In this document: positions 6,075-7,643 of the stretch, piece by piece
Numbering within the stretch: the stretch's first letter is position 1
Layout of the letters: every line of letters begins with the position of its first letter
Assembly: GCA_003241285.1 (NCBI GenBank)
Contig: QFOT01000111.1
Location: 1 to 7,643 of the forward strand
DNA length: 7,643 nucleotides
Direction of reading: 5' to 3'
Source of the DNA: Micavibrio aeruginosavorus
GTDB taxonomy: Bacteria > Pseudomonadota > Alphaproteobacteria > Micavibrionales > Micavibrionaceae
Notes under the pieces: generated by a model
What the model was told of the DNA's origin: nothing
The model's input: the letters and a program-made list of their open reading frames with translations, nothing else
Databases searched by the model: none
Translations under genes and position numbers: made by a program

Positions 6075-6120
6075 CGTCATTGCCCGAATTCGTTCTTACG
6101 AATTCTAGGGCAATCCATGG
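6075..6120 (+). repeat. GIY-YIG-associated palindromic repeat, copy 1
   Basis: CGTCATTGCCC then GAATTCGT (6086-6093), loop TCTT, ACGAATTC (6098-6105), bulge TA, GGGCAAT (6108-6114), CCATGG. Fifteen base pairs with one two-base bulge. It lies between the GIY-YIG stop and sufC and includes the in-frame upstream ATG of sufC. No U tract follows on the minus strand, so it is not an intrinsic terminator. Confidence 0.85.
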
Positions 6121-6134
6121 CGGGCTCTCAATCG

Positions 6135-6428
6135 TTAAGCGTTCAGTTGTTCGTATAAATCTTTCCATTCAAGATTGTCTTTCTCTATTAGTTTTATCTT
6201 TGCGTCTCTTGTATATTTTTTAAGTCGTTTCTCGCGGTGTATTGCGTTTTCTATATCGTCGTAAACTTCATAGTAAACCAAAATTTTTATCTTATATTTC
6301 TCTGTAAAACCATTATTTACTTCCTCTTTATGTTCATACGCACGTCGCATCAGGTTATTCGTTACCCCGATATAAAGAGTACCATTTTTCTTATTGGCTA
6401 AAATATAAGTATAAAATTTCCTTTCCAT
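6135..6428 (-). CDS. GIY-YIG family endonuclease (short, single domain)
   Basis: The 97-aa product from ATG 6428 has the full layout of the small free-standing GIY-YIG (UPF0213/YhbQ-like) nucleases. It shows FYTYILA (5-11) and LYIGVT (18-23) for the two signature strands, then RRAYEHK with the catalytic-type Arg28. YYEVYDDIENAIHREKRLKK follows with the metal-binding Glu66 in REK, and WKDLYEQL at the end. The fold cleaves DNA with a divalent metal; the target of these stand-alone forms is generally unknown. AAAGG eight bases before ATG 6428 supports this start. The open frame extends 24 codons further upstream through the repeat, but that part is repeat-coded and unlike the family. The domain looks intact. 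It lies in operon direction, 72 bases before sufC. Confidence 0.9.
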   Translation of the reverse strand: MERKFYTYILANKKNGTLYIGVTNNLMRRAYEHKEEVNNGFTEKYKIKILVYYEVYDDIENAIHREKRLKKYTRDAKIKLIEKDNLEWKDLYEQLNA

Positions 6429-6446
6429 TTGTTTTACCTTTTTTTT

Positions 6447-6486
6447 CATTCCCCGAATTGCAAAGCAATTCCAAGGGAATCCATGG
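6447..6486 (+). repeat. GIY-YIG-associated palindromic repeat, copy 2
   Basis: CATTCCC, then AATTGC (6456-6461), loop AAA, GCAATT (6465-6470), GGGAAT (6475-6480), CCATGG. Same plan and orientation as copy 1 with changed, compensating stem bases. It begins 18 bases upstream of the GIY-YIG start codon, beyond the AAAGG ribosome site. Confidence 0.8.
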
Positions 6487-6503
6487 TGATACCGCACCAT
6501 CGC

Positions 6504-6543
6504 TGGATCGCCTTAGAATGGCTACGCCATTCAGGCGATGACG
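6504..6543 (-). repeat. GIY-YIG-associated palindromic repeat, copy 3 (inverted)
   Basis: ATCGCCT (6507-6513), bulge TA, GAATGGC (6516-6522), loop TAC, GCCATTC (6526-6532), AGGCGAT (6533-6539), then ATGACG to 6543. The reverse complement follows copy 1: CGTCAT-YGCCY-GAAT, hairpin, ATTC-TA-RGGCRAT-CCA. Copies 2 and 3 meet through a small inverted repeat, ATGGTG (6483-6488) and CACCAT (6495-6500). Confidence 0.8.
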
Positions 6544-6550
6544 TCGTAGT

Positions 6551-6826
6551 CTAAAACCCTTCTTTTCTTTCTTTTTGTCTGGCACGAATAAGGCGGAAGA
6601 TGCCCATACCGCTAATCATTGCCCAACATAATTCCTGTGTGATCGCACCTAAATCGCCGCCGTCGAAATTCGCCATACAGCCAATTAGGATCAAAAGCGC
6701 ACCGATACCGTTGATCGCGTAATACCAGATGTCAGAACCTTTGGCCAAACCACGCTCTAACATGAAATACATAAGGATACACATGATGGAGCCGACAACC
6801 CCGATAATCGTAAATACTGCGTCCAT
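6551..6826 (-). CDS. Small membrane protein, CBU_0592-like
   Basis: The 91-aa product has three hydrophobic segments (about residues 4-22, 34-51 and 62-82) and a basic C-terminus (RLIRARQKERKEGF) that should face the cytosol. The YYAINGIGALLILIG stretch, followed by a third helix ending in GIFRLIR, resembles the CBU_0592 family of small integral membrane proteins, whose function is unknown. The ATG lies three bases after the stop of the upstream EamA gene, and AAAGGGG at the end of that gene serves as ribosome site, so the two are one operon. The stop is eight bases from the nuclease cassette. Family assignment is from memory of the pattern. Confidence 0.75.
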   Translation of the reverse strand: MDAVFTIIGVVGSIMCILMYFMLERGLAKGSDIWYYAINGIGALLILIGCMANFDGGDLGAITQELCWAMISGMGIFRLIRARQKERKEGF

Positions 6827-6829
6827 AGC

Positions 6830-7282
6830 CTACCCCTTTATAATTAAAAATAATCCAGCGAGCGCAACAGCCACACCTGCCATCTGCATAGGACGGATAA
6901 CTTCGCCGAGCAACAAATAGCCGACCAGCATGGTTACGCCGACTGCCGCAATATTTTGCATGATGCCGACAAGTGCCGCCGTGCCGCCTGCTTTATAAGA
7001 AAATACGAGCAATATATTCGCCGCCGCCAGTCCTATTCCGGCAAAAGCCGCAGGGATAATGCCCGCCATATTCCAGTTCATCGGATTTTCAACGGCGTTT
7101 TCCAGTCGCGCCGCATAAAAACGGTTCGCAAACATAAAAGCGATAGAGGTAATCGCCATCGACACAGACAATACCATCGCCGCCATCGCCGGATCGATTT
7201 TGACATTGGCGAGTTTCAGCAGGACATTGCGACTGGCAAGTCCGGCACCGGATAACAATGCGAGTGACCACCAGCTATTCAT
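6830..7282 (-). CDS. Half-size EamA/DMT-type transporter
   Basis: The 150-aa product is almost entirely membrane-embedded, with about five helices (residues 4-22, 31-53, 72-97, 103-125 and 130-148). The last pair carries the EamA hallmark: a glycine-rich helix, then LLLGEVIRPMQMAGVAVALAGLFLI. EamA domains are found singly or doubled in drug/metabolite transporters; a single copy would have to dimerise to form a pore. The substrate cannot be read from sequence. I prefer ATG 7282, nine bases after GAGG, over ATG 7297, which lacks a ribosome site. With this start the gene overlaps the upstream stop by eight bases (ATGAATAG). Confidence 0.85.
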   Translation of the reverse strand: MNSWWSLALLSGAGLASRNVLLKLANVKIDPAMAAMVLSVSMAITSIAFMFANRFYAARLENAVENPMNWNMAGIIPAAFAGIGLAAANILLVFSYKAGGTAALVGIMQNIAAVGVTMLVGYLLLGEVIRPMQMAGVAVALAGLFLIIKG

Positions 7283-7643
7283 GCCCTTTAACCTCATAAT
7301 TGCTTATTCGATTACTAGAGAATCTGCTTTTTAGTGTCCTATAAAATAATATCCCGCCATATATTGCAGCCGCATGTGAAGTGATAAGTGGAATTAAAAA
7401 TAGACCTGAAATATCCGCATGAAAAAAACCGTAAAATCCAAACTGATAAATATCATATGACACATAAATTGATAAAAAATTTATTGGAATAGAAATCAGT
7501 GCATAGTGACAATCAATAGCGATAAAAAACCCTGAACCACCCCATTTACAGCCGTAAAATGGTGGATAAATGCTCATCAAATTAGCTAACACTGCTAAAA
7601 CAAAAGCGCTTTTAGCAAAAATAGTTAAAAATTTTCTCACCCG
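7275..7643 (-). CDS. Unrecognised small membrane protein (5' end uncertain)
   Basis: At least 121 residues, rich in Ile, Phe, Tyr and Ser, with three likely membrane segments (about 4-25, 37-60 and 75-102 from GTG 7640) and a polar basic C-terminus (RTLKSRFSSNRISNYEVKGHE). GTG 7640 is the only start seen inside the window. The frame stays open to the window edge, so the true start may lie beyond it. The gene is more AT-rich than the suf genes. It overlaps the EamA start, indicating a shared transcript. I do not recognise a family; a transport or membrane accessory role is conceivable but unsupported. Confidence 0.6.
   Translation of the reverse strand, partial: RVRKFLTIFAKSAFVLAVLANLMSIYPPFYGCKWGGSGFFIAIDCHYALISIPINFLSIYVSYDIYQFGFYGFFHADISGLFLIPLITSHAAAIYGGILFYRTLKSRFSSNRISNYEVKGHE

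Larger units (their letters stand above)
6075..6543 (-). mobile_element. GIY-YIG nuclease cassette bracketed by inverted palindromic repeats
   Basis: A 469-bp unit holds one GIY-YIG gene. Its outer ends are CGTCAT at 6075-6080 and its inverted counterpart ATGACG at 6538-6543, each opening a hairpin of the same repeat family. An extra copy lies inside on the right. The unit fits exactly between sufC (start 6062) and the stop of the membrane protein gene (6551), with 8-12 bases to spare on each side. Short GIY-YIG genes flanked by CGTCATTGC-type repeats are familiar from other bacterial genomes, from memory. No transposase and no clear target duplication are seen, so mobility is inferred. Confidence 0.55.

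Noticed and set aside
6079..6114. The copy 1 hairpin as an intrinsic terminator ahead of sufC.
   Set aside because: The stem is long, but no run of T follows on the minus strand; it belongs to the repeat family.
6063..6134. A promoter for sufC (TATGAT close to 6064-6069 on the minus strand).
   Set aside because: The box lies almost on the start codon and has no -35 element at a suitable distance.
6391..6585. A minus-strand open frame running through the hairpins right of the GIY-YIG gene.
   Set aside because: It is made almost wholly of repeat sequence, overlaps two real genes and looks like no protein family.

Overview
The window looks like chromosomal DNA from an alphaproteobacterium of moderate GC content. 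The main evidence is a SUF iron-sulfur assembly operon on the minus strand in the order usual for that class: sufC, sufD, sufS, a MIP18/DUF59 gene and an A-type carrier. The end of a dusA-type tRNA-dihydrouridine synthase gene fits the same setting. The class assignment is an inference from gene order and protein character; nothing here fixes genus or species.

Layout, left to right. Bases 1-287 hold the 3' end of dusA (+). Bases 314-1634 form a compact three-gene plus-strand unit: a sigma70-like promoter, an unrecognised 193-aa protein, an unrecognised 177-aa protein joined by a one-base stop/start overlap, a 27-aa peptide gene with a strong Shine-Dalgarno, and a clear intrinsic terminator. 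Bases 1725-6062 are the minus-strand suf genes, transcribed right to left as sufC-sufD-sufS-sufT-like-sufA. Bases 6075-6543 are a palindrome-bracketed GIY-YIG nuclease cassette. Bases 6551-7640 encode three small minus-strand membrane proteins: a CBU_0592-like protein, a half-size EamA transporter and an unknown.

The suf genes should work together. SufC is the ATPase and SufD the scaffold partner. SufS takes sulfur from cysteine, the DUF59 protein helps maturation, and SufA carries or delivers clusters. sufB, normally directly upstream of sufC, is absent from this window.

The most striking observation is that two unrelated small nuclease cassettes sit in or beside this one operon, each bracketed by its own palindromic repeats and each facing the same way as the operon. 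A DUF559 (Vsr-like PD-(D/E)XK) cassette at 3713-4125 lies between sufD and sufS, flanked by inverted 44-bp palindrome-plus-tail repeats (39 of 44 bases identical). Its reading frame runs without a stop through the repeat into sufS, giving a DUF559-SufS fusion that has lost the normal sufS start. The GIY-YIG cassette at 6075-6543, just upstream of sufC, is bounded by inverted hairpins of a different repeat family, and it lies where sufB would be expected. Both look like non-autonomous or nuclease-linked mobile units that use essential operon junctions as homes, by analogy with REP/RAYT systems. Mobility itself is inferred, not shown.
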